Origin: Narthecium ossifragum
Taxonomy: Eukaryota; Streptophyta; Magnoliopsida; Dioscoreales; Nartheciaceae
Direction of reading: 5' to 3'
DNA: 64,000 nucleotides
Assembly: GCA_963920575.1 (NCBI GenBank)
Contig: OY986969.1
Span: forward strand, 5,218,001-5,282,000
Shown: positions 23,459 through 34,995 of the stretch, piece after piece
How positions within the stretch are numbered: position 1 is the stretch's first letter
Layout: each line of letters starts with the position of its first letter
The notes under the pieces: generated by a model
What the model saw: only the letters and a program-made list of their open reading frames with translations
What the model was told of the DNA's origin: nothing
Databases searched by the model: none
Program-made: the position numbers and the translations under genes

Positions 23459-24240
23459 TGTAGGAATAGACTTTTATTAGTCCTAATATGGTTTTGATGA
23501 TGTCAATATGTGTATGATGATAAAATATTATTTTAATATTTATATCCCTTAATTTGGAAGTTGTTAAAAATCATATTTAGATGTTTTAGTACTCGCGATC
23601 AATACGACGGTTGACCGTGAAGCTAGAAGGCTGAGTTTTGAACGCAACGGACGATATGGTGGACGATGCGACGGTCGACTGTCAGTCAGAAAACTAGCCT
23701 TTAAAGAGCCGTTGCAGAATAAAAAAATAACCGTTGGAAGGCTATTTGGAGGCCTTTGGTGCTCAACTATAAAAGGGGAGATGCAACAAACTTGCAAGGT
23801 GCCAAGGAGGGGCCAAGGGGGAGCTAAGGGATCTTTGGAAAATCTTTGTAGCAAGTTCATCCTTTTTATTTGTGAGCTTAACTTTGTAAAACTACTTTAA
23901 GTTTGAAGTAAACTTTGAGAGAGATATCCAAGAGTGACTTGGAGTGTACCCAAGAGGTCTTGGGGAGATTGTAAGGTTACGAATCACCCGTAAGCTTGGT
24001 GGATAGGTTGCCAAGCATCCGTAAGCTTGGTAGACTACTTGTGAGAGGTCTTGTAAGTAGTGGAAACTCAAAGAGGACCCTTGAGTGAAGTAGTCATAGG
24101 CAAGGTTGGCCGAACTACTATAAAAATCTAGTGCAATCTCTCTAACTCTCTCTTATTCTTCATTTACATGCTTATTTTTATACTCTATTCATTTACAAGC
24201 ATACAGTTTTATTAGACTCCTCCTCTCTAGATTTCCATCA
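23459..24240 (+). mobile_element. LTR-like insertion within the copia element
   Basis: This 782-bp stretch starts TGTAGG, ends CATCA and contains TTTTGATGATGTC near its start, a string common in copia-type LTRs. A TATA-like box ACTATAAAAGGGG reads on the plus strand at about 23767, opposite to its host. The flanking pentamers (TTGAC and TCGAT) match at only three positions, so the boundaries are not confirmed by a target duplication. Confidence 0.5.
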
Positions 24241-24364
24241 TCGATTTTCTTTTATAAGAACCAAGACCAACCCTCTCTTGGACCTTCAAGTTTGTCAGCA
24301 CATCAACAACATTATCCTCATTACCAATTTTCTTGACAAAGAGATCACCTCTTTCAATAAGATC

Positions 24365-25641
24365 TCAAACAAAATGATAGCATACATCTATGTGCTTCGT
24401 TCTCTCATGATACATCTGATCTTTCGTCAAGTGAATTGCACTTTGACTATCACAGAGAATTGTCCCATCAAATGGAACCAAACTGATTTCACTAAATATG
24501 CCGTTTAGCCAAATTGCTTCCTTTGTAGCTTCAGTAATTGTTATGTATTCAGCTTCTATCGTAGACAAAGCAACTGTGGATTGTAAAATCGAGTGCCAAC
24601 TGATAGCACATCCACCAAGAGTAAAAACATAGCCAGTAAGAGACCTTCTACGATCTAGGTCACCTGCATAATCTGAATCTACATAGCCCATAACACTGCT
24701 TCCTGTCTTCCCAAAAACCAAACATGCAAAAAAAGTACTTTTCAAGTATCTCGGAATCCATTTCACTGCCTGCCAGTGAGCCTTACCAGGATTTTCCATG
24801 TATTTGCTCACAACACTAACAACATGGGAAATGTCTGAGCGAGTACATACCATAGCATACAATATGCTACCAACTGCATTAGAGTATGGAACACGAGACA
24901 TATACTTTATATCATCATCAGTTTGAGTAGACATATTTGTTGAAAGTCTGAAATGGGGAGCAAAAGAAGTACCAACTGGTTTCGTATCAAGCATACCAAA
25001 ACGATCAAGAACCTTCTCAACAAAACTCTTCTGAGTCAAGAATAGCTTTCTAGCTTTACATTCTCTCTTAATTTCCATACCAAGAATTTTCTTGGCAGCT
25101 CCTAAGTCCTTCATCTGAAATTCACAACTTAGAGCTTCCTTCAACTGACCAACCTCAAACATGTTCTTCGCAGCAATGAGCATATCATCCACATAGAGTA
25201 ATAAATATATGAATGATCCATCATGAAGCATCTGAAATATACACAGCTGTCATACCTGCTTCTAGAGTATCCATGGTGCAACATAAAAGAGTCAAAACAC
25301 TTGTACCACTGTCTAGGGGACTGCTTCAAGCCATACAAAGACTTCTTAAGCAAGCAAACATGATCTTCTTTCCCCTCAACTGTAAATCCCTCTGGTTGAT
25401 GCATATAAATGGTTTCATCAAGTTCACCATTTAAGAAGGCAGTCTTAACATCAAGCTGCTCCAATTCATAATCATTCCAAGCAACAAGACCAAGAAAGAT
25501 ACGAATAGAGTTGTGTTTCACAACAGGAGAAAAAATGCCATTGGAATCGATACCTTCAATTTGACTGTAGCCCTTTGCAACTAGTCTTGCTTTGTACTTA
25601 GCATCTTCAACACCGGGGATGCCTTCCTTCCTCTTGAAAAC
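24365..25641 (-). pseudogene. Copia reverse transcriptase and RNase H (degenerate)
   Basis: Visible motifs are LDVKTAFLNGELDE, SLYGLKQSPRQWYK, the YVDD active site (LLYVDDMLIAA) and the RNase H strings YVDSDYAGDLDRRRS, ALSTIEAEYI and HIDVCYHF. A frameshift near 25210-25230 separates the first two from YVDD, and a stop near 25641 separates this part from the integrase side. Confidence 0.9.
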
Positions 25642-27039
25642 TCATTTACATCTAACAATTTTCTTCTTGCTAGGAGGTTTTACAAGGACCCATGTTTGAT
25701 TTTTCTGAAGAGATTTTATCTCTTCATTAATAGCAACCAGCCAAGAACCTGAGTCACTAGCTGAAATAGCATCTGTATAGGATAAGGGTTCACAAAAGCA
25801 GTCAGCTTCTAATCCAGCAGACAAAACATAAGCAACTAAGTTATTCTCCGAATATCTCTGCGGTGGTCGAATATCTCTTCTCGGTCTATCTCTTGCAATA
25901 GAGTAAATATCCGAATGAGTAGCCTCTTCTTCTTCATTATCTGAAACAGTATGAGCTGGAGGTGCTTGCACTGAAGAAGAACCTTTCTTAGAAGTGACAT
26001 GAGTAAGCTCCACCTGCACCCCAACAGCTGGATTATCTGAACTTTCTGAATCAAGGGGAGCAGTACAATTCTCTTTCGGATGAAGCATAGCCGATTCATC
26101 AAATGTTACATCTCGGCTAATCGTGAATTTAGAAGATTCAGGACACAATAATCTGTAACCTTTCACTCCATCAATGTATCCTAAGAAGATGCACTTCTTA
26201 GCCCTAGGAGCCAGCTTTCCTTCATTCACATGACAATATGCTGGACAACCAAAAATCTTCAAATGAGAATTAGCAGGAGAATTACCTGACCATACCTCCT
26301 ATGGAGTCTTAAACTCAATAGAAACAATTGGAGATCAATTTACCAGATGACAATCTGTAAGCACAGCTTCAACCCAAAAATCTTTGCCCAAGCCAACATT
26401 AGAGAGCATAGAGCGTGGTCTCTCAAGAAGTGTCATATTCATCCGTTCTACAACCCCATTCTGCTGTGGAGTACTAGGAACTGTAAGATGCCTCTGAATA
26501 CCTTCATTCCTGCAAAAACTATTAAACTGACCACTGCAGAGCTCTAGGCCATTACCTGTCCTCAATATCTTAATTTTTCTCTCTGTCTGCTTTTCTATCA
26601 AAACTTTCCATTGCTTGAACTTCTCAAAAACATCACTTTTCTACTTGAGAAAATAAACCCATACTTTCGTTGAAAAGTCATCAATAAAAGTAAGCATATA
26701 TTTAGCTCTACCTTTTGATGGAACTTGAGAAGGACCCCAAAGATCAGAGTGAATATAATCCAAAGTAGCTTTGGTTCTGTGAACTGCACCACTGAAACTA
26801 ACTCTTTTCTGCTTGCCAAAAACACAGTGTTCACAGAACTCCACCTTCCCGGTACACTGGTCACCTAGTAAACCTCTCTTGCTCAAGAGAGACATACCCT
26901 TCTCACTCATGTGTCCCAAACGCATATGCCATAGTTTAGTTACTTCAGAATCTGACAAGGGGGAAGAAGTTATAGTTGCAGAACATGTAATAGTAGTACC
27001 CTGCAACACATATAAGCTACCACATCTCTTGCCTTTCAT
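25642..27039 (-). pseudogene. Copia integrase (degenerate)
   Basis: The pre-integrase HHCC part (LWHMRLGHMSEKGM and CEHCVFGK) and the first catalytic Asp (YIHSDLWGP) lie in 26641-27039. The second catalytic site, normally RTDNG, reads RTGNG near 26555, and the Glu motif QQNGVVERMN follows. A stop and frameshifts occur near 26640 and 26290. The C-terminal part (KIFGCPAYCHV, KCIFLGY) and the link towards reverse transcriptase (WLVAINEEIKSLQKNQTW) occupy 25642-26262. Confidence 0.88.
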
Positions 27040-27083
27040 AACAGCTATAGCACCACAGTAAACTTTTAGAGCTCCACCTTCAG

Positions 27084-28210
27084 CTATATACCTGCATCTA
27101 TTTGCATCAAGAGTCCTAAAGAAATCAAATTCCTTTTCAAGTCAGGAACATGTCTAATCTCTGATAATGTCCTCACCATACCATCATGCATTCTTATCTT
27201 GATTGTTCCCTTACTAGTAGCCTTGCAGACTGCATTGTTACCCATGAGAAATATGCCACTATGAACTGATTCATAAGTGGAGAAATAGTCCTTGTAAGGA
27301 CACATATGATAGGAACAACCGCTGTCCAGAATCCATTCATCTCTACTGTGGGTATGATCCTGGTTAGCAAAGAGAACATCACCATTGTCCTCATGCACAA
27401 CACTCGCCTCAGCAGTATTATCAGAGTTTTGATTGCTCTGTGCTTCACGTTTTAGCTTGTTCTTCAACTTGTAATAGTCATCCTTCTTGTGGGCCTTTTT
27501 CTTGCAGTAATAATAGAAGATATTACTTGAATCAAAATTTTTCTTACCCCTTGACTTGGACCTGGCCTTATATCTTCTATTGTCTGAATTTCTGTCATTA
27601 GGTCTGCCTCTAGCAACAAGACCCTCAGCATGAGAGCCCAATGATGAAACTGTAAGCTCATTATTGAGCATATCGCTGGAGAGGATATCAGCTTTAACTT
27701 CCTCTAAAGAGATACTTTGTTTTCCATAGGTGATAGTTTCCCGAAAATGCTTAAAGGATGGGGGAAGAGAACACAACATCAATAAAGCCTTATCTTCATC
27801 ATCAATCTTAACTTCTAAATTCTCTAAATCCATGATAATGGTATTGAAAATGTCGAGATGAGATTTAATGGATGTACCTTCAGCCATACAAAGCATATAC
27901 AACTGCTGCTTAAGACAGAGCTTGTTGGTTAAGCTCTTCGTCATATAGAGGGACTCCAACTTCAACCATAGAGTTGCTGCAATATCCTCCTTTGCGACCT
28001 CTCGAAGAACTCTATTCAATAATCACAACTAAATAGCTGTTAGAGCCTTCAAATCTAGTTCAGCCCAATCTTCATCAGATGTGGTCGCATAGCAGTTCCT
28101 CCCAGAGCCTTGAATAGGTTGTTCTGAACCAAGATTCCACGCATTTGAAGCTGTCATAGACTGAAACTAATCTTCCCATCGAACTTCTCGATATCAAACT
28201 TCGTTGCCAT
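27084..28210 (-). pseudogene. Copia gag and protease (degenerate)
   Basis: The likely gag start is ATG 28210 (MATKFDIEKFDGK), which meets a TGA after 18 codons where SLW would be expected. The frame then shifts, and an open stretch runs from 28019 to 27084. It shows gag helices, a zinc knuckle reading YYYCKKKAH in which two of the expected cysteines are Tyr, and the aspartic protease motif WILDSGCSYHM. Loss of the knuckle cysteines and the early stop fit an old copy. Confidence 0.88.
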
Positions 28211-28238
28211 CGCCAATACCCAATCAATCAATCAACCT

Positions 28239-28251
28239 AGCTCTGATACCA
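28239..28251 (-). promoter_or_regulatory. Copia primer-binding site (initiator Met-tRNA)
   Basis: On the minus strand TGGTATCAGAGCT lies three bases inside the 5' LTR. This is the standard site complementary to the 3' end of initiator methionine tRNA in plant copia elements. Confidence 0.9.
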
Positions 28252-28254
28252 GTT

Positions 28255-28813
28255 TGTTAGGATTAGGGCAATACAGAACTCCCTAATAAGTCCCACGAAG
28301 TTGGTTGATCGATAGATGATTGGGGTAAACAAAAGAACAAAACGAAGAAGAGAAGAAACAGAGTAGATAAGAGAACAATGGCATACAGTTTTTTACGTGG
28401 AGAAACCCTTCCAAATGGAGAGGTAAAAAACCATGGGAGAAGGAGAGCAATCTACTATAAAGAGATCAAAGTTACAGCAGCATTCACCACTCTCTGTGTT
28501 CTTTCCCAACCTTTTGAGAAGCAGAAAAATAAGGCTTATCTCTCACAAAGATGATGAACAATACCCTAAATCTAAGAACCCACGATCCATGAGCTTTAAT
28601 AGACAGCTACGAGCCCGTTAAGACCTTAGTGGATGTTATTGTAACAAGTTTACGAGCCCGCTAAGTACTATTTCCTACAGAAAATGGTCGTCCATCCCGA
28701 ACGTCCGCGGTCATCCGTGGCCTTCAAAACTCTGCTTAATTTGCTGAAACTGCTCCTCATCTTTTCTTCAAAAAATAACTCTGCAGGGAATGATTTTGAG
28801 ACACAACTCAACA
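28255..28813 (-). repeat. Copia 5' LTR
   Basis: 559 bases, same ends as the partner LTR. On the minus strand it is followed directly by the primer-binding site, which fixes it as the 5' LTR. Confidence 0.92.
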
Positions 28814-28818
28814 GTCAC

Positions 28819-29533
28819 CAATCAACACATTTTTTTTACATTACAGGAGAATTTGCACTATGTTATTCTATATTTTCAGGGAGTGGTAATTTAATACCCT
28901 ATAGTTTAAAAATTATACTTTAATATCCTACATTTTATATGACGGCGCGGTACTGGACCTTACTCCAGATGACGTTACCCCCAGCGATAGAAAATCATTC
29001 ACGTGCGACGCACATGAGCGGCTTTGCTTGGTTTCACGCTGGCCATAAGAAATCGGTTTTATGGTATCCCTCATTTTGTAACCACTGTGAACGAGGGCTT
29101 GAAAAGGGGGCTTAGGGTTTTTCTATCGGACTAAAATCCAGGTGGAAATCCGATCATTGGAGTGGATTTTCTCCGGAATTGACGTTATGGTTTAAATCCA
29201 GGTAGAAATCCGTCTGTCCTGGAGCATTAGATTCGCCCTCTGTTCGACAATAAAATCGCTATCTCGGGGTGAGATGTTTGCTCATTTGATTTTGATAAAA
29301 AAATCAATTACATGTGGTGGGAGATTGCGGGAACAACACTCCTGAGTTCCCTATATCATCTCAAGCTGCATATCTCTTTGTCCTTAGACATGCATACCCA
29401 TGATGAGACTGGCAACTCATCATTTACATCTCCATAGGGAAGACCCCTGATTAAGGATCCGAGACTTAAAAGTCCTATTAGATCATCTAAAAAGTGAAAG
29501 GAAGAAGTAGAAGTGTATTGGGTGGAGGCGAAG
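28819..29533. other. Unassigned sequence between copia and an LTR fragment
   Basis: No gene or repeat recognised. A duplicated AAATCCAGGTGGAAATCCG / AAATCCAGGTAGAAATCCG pair lies at about 29134 and 29194. Confidence 0.45.
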
Positions 29534-29945
29534 TGTAACGGCCCTCACCGTCCAATGCATGCGGGCTCCGTCCAGGATCCACCTGAGGGCCCCACCCGAC
29601 ACAATATTGTCCGTTTTTGACACCCGATACAATATTGTCCGCTTTTGGCTCACTGCAGAAATTTGGGAAAACTTCCCAAAGAGCACCCATCCCGAGACCG
29701 CTCTAAGGCAGGCACGCTTAACCTTGAAAGTTTCTGACGGATCGCTGCCATCATGGCTTTAAAACGCGCTGTGTCTTATAAGGGTTACTAATATACTTAT
29801 ATATACATGGGGTTGCTTACTCGGTTACCTGGTTCGGCCACACGCCCTCTAGGCGAACACCGATACCTAGGTACCCCGAGTCTCACACGAAGGCTCCGAC
29901 CCACACCCTTGTTGTTGATGTTGATCTACCTTGGTCTTCCTTCTT
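29534..29945. repeat. Probable LTR fragment (TGTAACGGCCC type)
   Basis: It begins TGTAACGGCCCTCACCG and has two copies of ACAATATTGTCCG (29600 and 29631), then TTTAAAACGCG at about 29758. Such a layout is common in plant gypsy-type LTRs. The right end is approximate, and no target duplication or partner LTR was found. Confidence 0.5.
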
Positions 29946-30344
29946 AATCTCTTGAGAGTTGCTGCAGGTCTTCAAAATTGATAGAGTCTGCTGTAGGACC
30001 GTGGATTTGATGAAAGACTTGCACTAAAAGTCTTGTTCTGAATCTTTCAGGAGCTGCTGGAGGACTTGGTGTCAGATCCTTGGGAGTTGATGAAGGAGTT
30101 TGTTTAAGATCTCTAAGAGTTGAAGGATTTTTAAAGTTGAAGAAACTTAAAAAATTGCTAGCTAATTCCTGTGAGCAGATCTGGATCCACCCAGGTCTCG
30201 CTAACCCTTCAAGAACATCAAGAATCAATAACGACTCCCAGCGAGTTGATTTAAGTCCACATGGGTTTTGCTAATTCTTGAAGAATTTTCAAGAGCACGG
30301 AGAACGCGAAAAATAAATTTTAGATTTTCCGAGCTCGACCTCCA
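29946..30344. other. Unassigned sequence before the gypsy 5' LTR
   Basis: Nothing recognised. It contains several imperfect TTCTTGAAGAATTTTCAAGA-like strings around 30270-30295 that could fold. Confidence 0.4.
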
Positions 30345-31315
30345 TGATAACGTGTGAAAAGTACACAAATCACCCTTTTAACTAGGTCATGTTAGTCTCT
30401 AAGCAATGCTATTTTGATAGTCTATGATGTATTTCAGGTATAAGAGCCTTCAACGAATATTAGATCAAGTTTGGTGCTAAAACGAAGCTATTCTGACAAT
30501 TCCATACAAATCAGATCGATCTGATCATTCCGACAAAAAGCAGTCTAAGTGAAGAAATCCAAATCGATCCCATCCAAATCAGATCGATCTACTTTTTGTG
30601 TCAACCGGTTGACCGCAAGTATGACAGAGATTTGACAGAGAGCACTTTTCAATCAGATCGATCTGACCCAAAGGAGATCGATTTGAACCTGAAAGCTCCT
30701 GTCATCTGTCAAAAGAAGATCGATCTATTGCCATCATGATCGATCTTGATCGGACAAAATCCAGTTTTTGAAGTTCACGGAGAGAAGAAGATTGGTCTGA
30801 TCCCAAAGAAGATCGATCCATTTGGGTGCTGCGAGGAATATTACTGGATAAGGTCTAATCCGAGTTAGGGCTTATCTTAGGACTATAAATAGACCTTCTT
30901 GGTAGAATTTTAGGGGCCGGGGAGAGACGAATTTTCTTCATCTCTTAGGGTTTTTCCTTACTTCCTCTCCACAAATCTAGGTTAGAAGCTTAATATTTGA
31001 CCAATGGGTGGAGCATTTCATCAACTTTCATTGACGGATCTTCTCTTTAAGATGAGTAACTAAACTCTAGCCTAGGAATTTCTATGATGTATTAAAGATA
31101 TTATCTAGGGTTTCCTATGGATTGGAGCATGTATTCTGTTGATGGTTTTTAATGGATAAATCTTTTATTGCTATATCTTATTGGTGTTTATTTCTATCGT
31201 GGATGAATGATTTGTTCTATTATGCCCTAAATCTAGGTCTTGTGCATGTTAGAGACTAGGATTTGGAATGGTTTCATGATACGTTTTTGCTAGAACCATG
31301 ATTGATCTATGTTTA

Positions 31316-33788
31316 TGATGTCGCTCAAATGTGTCACGCACAGCGGTCGCGGTGCAGTATAGCATAAGAAAGGTCGAACCCACAGAGAGACAAGCAGAAA
31401 ATATCTAAAATACAAATAACAATGAATTGAAGACAAACGAGAACTTAAGACTTAACTAAATTAAATCAAAGGATTTAATGATAATGTAAGATTAACTAGA
31501 GATATCAGGATTTTAATAAGGGTAGGCTTCAGGAATCACTTCACTCGGATTTAAGTTCTTTTTCTACCAACGGTTCATATAATACTCGGTTAAGAGGGAT
31601 TCACATCCCAATCACCATAACCGGAAGATATAGAATTATGAATCTGATAAAATTTAAATGTCTCTTTCTATGTTTGGTTCTTCTCGTTGTAACCCTAACT
31701 CCGTCCTACCAGATCCTAAGAATACATGATACCGGCTGTCACTACAGGCAACACATAGCAAAGATTCCTCGAGATAGAGTCCCAACCTTGTCTTACCAGA
31801 TCCCTAAGAATACACAATACCAGCTGTCACTACAGGCAATGCATAGCAAAGGTTTCGCGAAACTCAGTAGGAGAATCAAAAGAGATAACTATGGGATCAC
31901 AATATCATAAAAGAAGCATGACTGGATTTATAATAATGTTTAACCACAAAACAATCTGTAAAGATCCAATACATAAATAGAGTTTAAACAATAAAGATGA
32001 AAATCTATGAACCATGATGAAGAAGAAACCCCAATCCTCGCTAGATCATCCGTCCGCCATGCTCGCAGCTTAGTCGGCCAGGGATGGAGATGCCTCCATC
32101 TTCTTCCTTTAGAAAACGTCCAGAAAAGAGCCCCCAAAAATGTCTAAGAACTCTCCTTATATAAGGACATGAATTCCTAGCTTTTATTTCAGCCTTTGGA
32201 TTAATTCTGATAGCTCATATTCAGTTCCGCCCGACAAAAGATCGATCCTCTGAAGGCCAAGGATCGATCTTCCTCTTCTTTATTTTCCGTAGCCTAGGTC
32301 ACCCGAGTAAGATCGATCCTTTGAAAGAAGCATGATCGATCCTTCTCAGTAGGATGGATAGTAGGATGGATCCTTCTCATAGAGTAGGATGGATCCTTCT
32401 ATAGTAGGATGGATATTTCCATAGGAGGAGGATCGATCCTTCTCCTCAAAATTCTCGAGTGAAAGGAGGATTGATCCTTCTGTGATCATTCAAAAAGTGT
32501 GTGTTCTGTCAGTTCTGTCTGCATAAAAGAATTGATCCTTCTAGGGAATAGGATCGATCCGTCTTTCCTGAGTATTTACAGTTTTGCCATCCAGACTGCG
32601 TCATTGGTACTAATATTGTCATAACTTCCTCTAGAAAACTCGAAATCATAAACCGTAAAATTCTCCAGAAACTAGACTTCAAGAGCTTTCCAACCATATA
32701 TGACACTTCATCTGATGGTTTGTTCTGAGAAGGTACAGTTTTGGCGTTAAAGACCCATCTTTGCTTCAATTTCCTGCATAATACAAATAACTTTGTGAAG
32801 CAACATATAGGGACGAAATCATCTATATTAATCATGAAAACTAAGAAAATAAGCTGCTCTTAGTCATGTTCAGAGTGTACGAACCATGATGAAGAAGAAA
32901 CCCCAATCCTCACTAGATCATCCGTCCGCCATGCCCGCAGCTTAGTCGGCCAGGGATGGAGATGCCTCCATCTTCTTCCTTTAGAAAACGTCCAGAAAAG
33001 AGCCCCCAAAAACATTCAAGAACTTCCCTTATATAAGGACATGAATTTCTAGCTTTTATTTCAGCCTTTGGATTAAATCTGATGGCTCATATTCAGTTCC
33101 GCTTGACAAAGGATCGATCCTTTGAAGGTCAAGGATCGATCTTCCTCTTCTCTACTTTCCGTAACCTAGGTCACCCGAGTAAGATCGATCCTTTGAAAGA
33201 AGCATGATCGATCCTTCTCAGTAGGATGGATAGTAGGATGGATCCTTCTCATAGAGTAGGATGGATCCTTCTATAGTAGGATGGATCCTTCCATAGAGTA
33301 GGATGGATCCTTCTATAGGAGGAGGATCGATCCTTCTCCTCAAAATTCTCGAGTGAAAGGAGGATCGATCCTTCTGTGATCATCCAAAAAGTGTGTTCTG
33401 TCAGTTCTATCTGCATAAAAGGATTGATCCTTCTAGGGAATAGGATCGATCCGTCTTTCCTGAGTATTTACAGTTTTGCCATCCAGACTGCGTCATCGTT
33501 ACTAATATTGTCATAACTTTCTCTAGAAAACTCGGAATCATGAACCGTAAAATTCTCTAGAAACTAGACTTTAAGAGCTTTCCAACCATATACGACACTT
33601 CATCTGGTGGTTTGTTCTGCGAAGGTACAGTTTTGACGTTAAAGATCCATGTTTGCTTCAATTTCCTGCATAATACAAATAACTTTGTGAAGCAACATAT
33701 ACGGACGAAATCATCTATATTAATCATGAAAACTAAGCAAATAAGCTGCTCTTAGTTATGTTCAGAGTGTACTTTCATGCACTCATCA
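31316..33788 (-). mobile_element. Solo LTR (2473 bp) with GTTTA target duplication
   Basis: It starts TGATG, ends CATCA and is flanked by GTTTA at 31311-31315 and 33789-33793. It belongs to the family of 20842-22479 (shared block CCATCCAGACTGCG and following 120 bases). It is longer because 872 bases are duplicated in tandem. TATA-like TTATATAAGG boxes read near 32157 and 33030, each next to an ATCGAT cluster, with U3 to the right. Confidence 0.88.
32009..33772 (-). repeat. Tandem duplication inside the solo LTR
   Basis: Unit 1 is 32009-32880 and unit 2 is 32881-33772. Both begin GAACCATGATGAAGAAG and end CAGAGTGTAC. Unit 2 carries one more GATGGATCCTTC-type module. Identity is high by eye, so the duplication is younger than the gypsy LTR divergence. 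The result is an LTR with two promoter-like segments. Confidence 0.88.
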
Positions 33789-34382
33789 GTTTACGAATCC
33801 TAACCCTAAATTAAGATTATAGGAGTGTTAGAACCATTACCTTAATGCTAGAACCACTGAGACTTATATTCCTAACCTATCAGTTATTCTTTATTATTAT
33901 TGATTTGGCTTCCTCGAAGTGATAAAACCACTTTGACTTATTCACCAAATATCCATTCTTTGATGTTAGTCATTCCAACGAAGAATTCTTATAAATCTTT
34001 GTTAAGTGATAGGTAGATCTAGCCATTCTTCTATCAACATTTGAAAAACCATTTATGATCTATGGATTTGCTCTTATTCTAGGAAAATCTAGATAGTTCT
34101 TGATTAGGGATTAGAAATTCCTAGCTTATTCTCATCAGATTATTATTCCGAATTAGTTTAATTCTAATTAGTTGTAGTTTAAACCCCAAAATCATTTCAT
34201 TTCCCTAACTTTTGGTTTATATCTATACATGGCAATTAGACTTAGTATTTCTTTTCCTTATGAATCGACTCAGACTCATTGCTATCTACCCATAAAGTAG
34301 TTAATTAGTGATTCGGATTATAAATTTCTAATTTTGGTGTTCTTGTTAAGACCACGATAATTTTCAAGGCGTGTCGAAATTT

Positions 34383-34400
34383 TGCCGCCGTTGCCGGGGA
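34383..34400 (+). promoter_or_regulatory. Gypsy primer-binding site
   Basis: TGCCGCCGTTGCCGGGGA lies six bases after the 5' LTR. It differs by one base from TGGCGCCGTTGCCGGGGA, the site usual in Athila/Tat-type elements and attributed to tRNA-Asp. Confidence 0.8.
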
Positions 34401-34640
34401 AAGAATAATTAAGTTAATTGCTTAGTGTAGTTTTATTTCAATTAGTTATTTTCTTTCGCTTATTATATAAAAAGACCAAAAATAGTACTAGTGCTAATAT
34501 TTCCTATGTTTTTGATTGAGTGTTAGGGACTTTAACGAAGCACCTTCCAAGTGAAGACGAAGGGGCATCGGTCAAATCTTCACTGAGATAGCACTGTCTG
34601 TATTTCTAAACCTTGTTTGCCCTGGTGATGCGATGCATGA

Positions 34641-34990
34641 ATGAATGTTTGTGAAGATTCTAATTTGAATATTACGTTACAAGAATTTTTGAATTCTCGT
34701 ATTGCTTGGCATAGATCGTTGAATCTTTCATCCGATTCATCCATGGATGACCCTAACCCAAATGACCATAATGATCATGAGGAAAACTCGAACCATCCTG
34801 AAGATCAAGGCCGCATGGCTATGAAAGATTTCTATGTTCCTACTTCATTTACTTCTAATTCATGCATTCAACCTCTAGTTATAGGAGCTGCTCATTATGA
34901 AATCAAACCTCAATTTCTTCAATCTCTTCCTGCTTTTCATGATTTATCTCATGAAGATCCTTATAATCATATTGAAGAATTCATCTTGAT
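34641..34990 (+). pseudogene. Gypsy gag, N-terminal fragment
   Basis: The frame from ATG 34641 includes an acidic linker (DHNDHEENSNHPED) and a typical gag segment with PQFLQSLPAFHDLSHEDPYN and HIEEF. It is then fused directly to reverse transcriptase sequence: the rest of gag, protease and the front of reverse transcriptase are missing. The frame ends at 35057 in the wrong phase. Confidence 0.82.
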
Positions 34991-34995
34991 TAGTT

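Larger units (their letters stand above)
22763..28813 (-). mobile_element. Ty1/copia retrotransposon, full length but decayed
   Basis: Two LTRs (22763-23312 and 28255-28813) enclose a minus-strand interior and are flanked by a perfect GTCAC duplication at 22758-22762 and 28814-28818. Domain order on the minus strand is gag, protease, integrase, reverse transcriptase, RNase H, the copia order. A Met-tRNA primer site adjoins the right (5') LTR and a purine tract (AAAGTGGAGATT) the left (3') LTR. Stops, frameshifts and lost catalytic residues make it incapable of independent movement. A further LTR-like insertion (23459-24240) lies between RNase H and the 3' LTR. Confidence 0.93.
30345..34376 (+). 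repeat. Gypsy 5' LTR, interrupted by a solo LTR
   Basis: The LTR parts are 30345-31315 and 33794-34376. It starts TGATAACG and ends GTGTCG, where the partner ends GTGTCA. A TATA-like CTATAAATAG at about 30885 follows a cluster of ATCGAT palindromes at 30510-30820. The junction across the insertion matches the uninterrupted 3' LTR exactly (GATCTATGTTTACGAATCC there). Confidence 0.9.
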
